From: a candidate division BRC1 bacterium ADurb.BinA292
Lineage (GTDB): Bacteria > Sumerlaeota > Sumerlaeia > MVZB01
Assembly: GCA_002068205.1 (NCBI GenBank)
Contig: MVZB01000199.1
Coordinates: 1-6,333 of the forward strand
Length of the DNA: 6,333 nt
Direction: 5' to 3'
Below are positions 6,177-6,333 of this stretch, one piece after another (position 1 is the first letter of the stretch; each line of letters starts with the position of its first letter). The position numbers and the translations under genes are program-made. The notes beneath the pieces were generated by a model that saw only the letters and a program-made list of their open reading frames with translations, made no database searches and had not been told where the DNA came from.

Positions 6177-6205
6177 ATCTTAGAAAACCCCATCCCCGCG
6201 CGCAA
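6177..6205 (-). promoter_or_regulatory. Candidate sigma70-type promoter of the metal-transport operon
   Basis: Read on the minus strand, TTGCGC (6205-6200) and TAAGAT (6182-6177) are separated by 17 bases. They match the -35 consensus at 3 of 6 and the -10 consensus at 4 of 6 positions. Transcription would start near 6170, placing the 22-bp palindrome at about +3 to +25 and leaving a leader of about 45 bases before the ATG. The spacing and position are good but the -35 is weak. Confidence 0.4.
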
Positions 6206-6333
6206 GCTGAAAATGAGCCGCCGGTCGTCTTTTTCCATGCCGACCGCGTCCCTTGGCCTTCCCCCCTCCCCGCCCGCGTGGGATAATCAGGCGCGCCTTG
6301 CGGGAGCGCCGCCCCGGCTCGCCCCCGCCCCCC

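Noticed and set aside
6259..6287. Plus-strand GATAAT at 6282-6287 as a promoter for a divergent gene
   Set aside because: No acceptable -35 lies at the right spacing (TTCCCC only) and no plus-strand start codon or gene follows before the window ends.

Overview
This is a strongly GC-rich bacterial window with five protein-coding genes: the 3' part of one gene on the plus strand, then a four-gene operon on the minus strand. The two transcription units converge on a roughly 550-base gene-free stretch (1063-1615) that holds intergenic repeats. No rRNA, tRNA, CRISPR, transposase or phage gene was seen. The base composition, the repeat-laden spacers and the metal-ABC permeases fused to a DtxR-like domain together remind me of the Planctomycetota-Verrucomicrobiota (PVC) group. 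That placement is an inference from pattern memory and was not tested by a database search.

Layout. Positions 1-1062 (+) encode a D-isomer-specific 2-hydroxyacid dehydrogenase cut off at its N-terminus by the window edge. Positions 1063-1615 contain a long imperfect inverted repeat (1304-1446), copies of a short dispersed repeat and an AT-rich island (1487-1520). Reading leftward from 6126 to 1616 is a complete ABC-type divalent-metal importer in the order substrate-binding lipoprotein (6126-5155), ATPase (5071-4283), first permease (4197-2935) and second permease (2938-1616). This is the order of troABCD/mntABCD-type operons. Upstream of it, 6127-6333 carries a candidate promoter and a near-perfect 22-bp palindrome that looks like a repressor operator.

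How the genes work together. The lipoprotein should capture Mn(II), Zn(II) or Fe(II) outside the cytoplasmic membrane and hand it to a heterodimeric membrane channel made by the two permeases, driven by the ATPase. The unusual point is that both permeases continue past their membrane part into a C-terminal region related to DtxR/MntR metalloregulators. In the second permease the helix-turn-helix and the metal site both look retained. In the first permease the helix-turn-helix is shortened but an MntR-like set of metal ligands is kept. No free-standing regulator is visible in the window, so the fused domains may sense intracellular metal at the transporter itself, or possibly act as a membrane-tethered regulator of the operator upstream.
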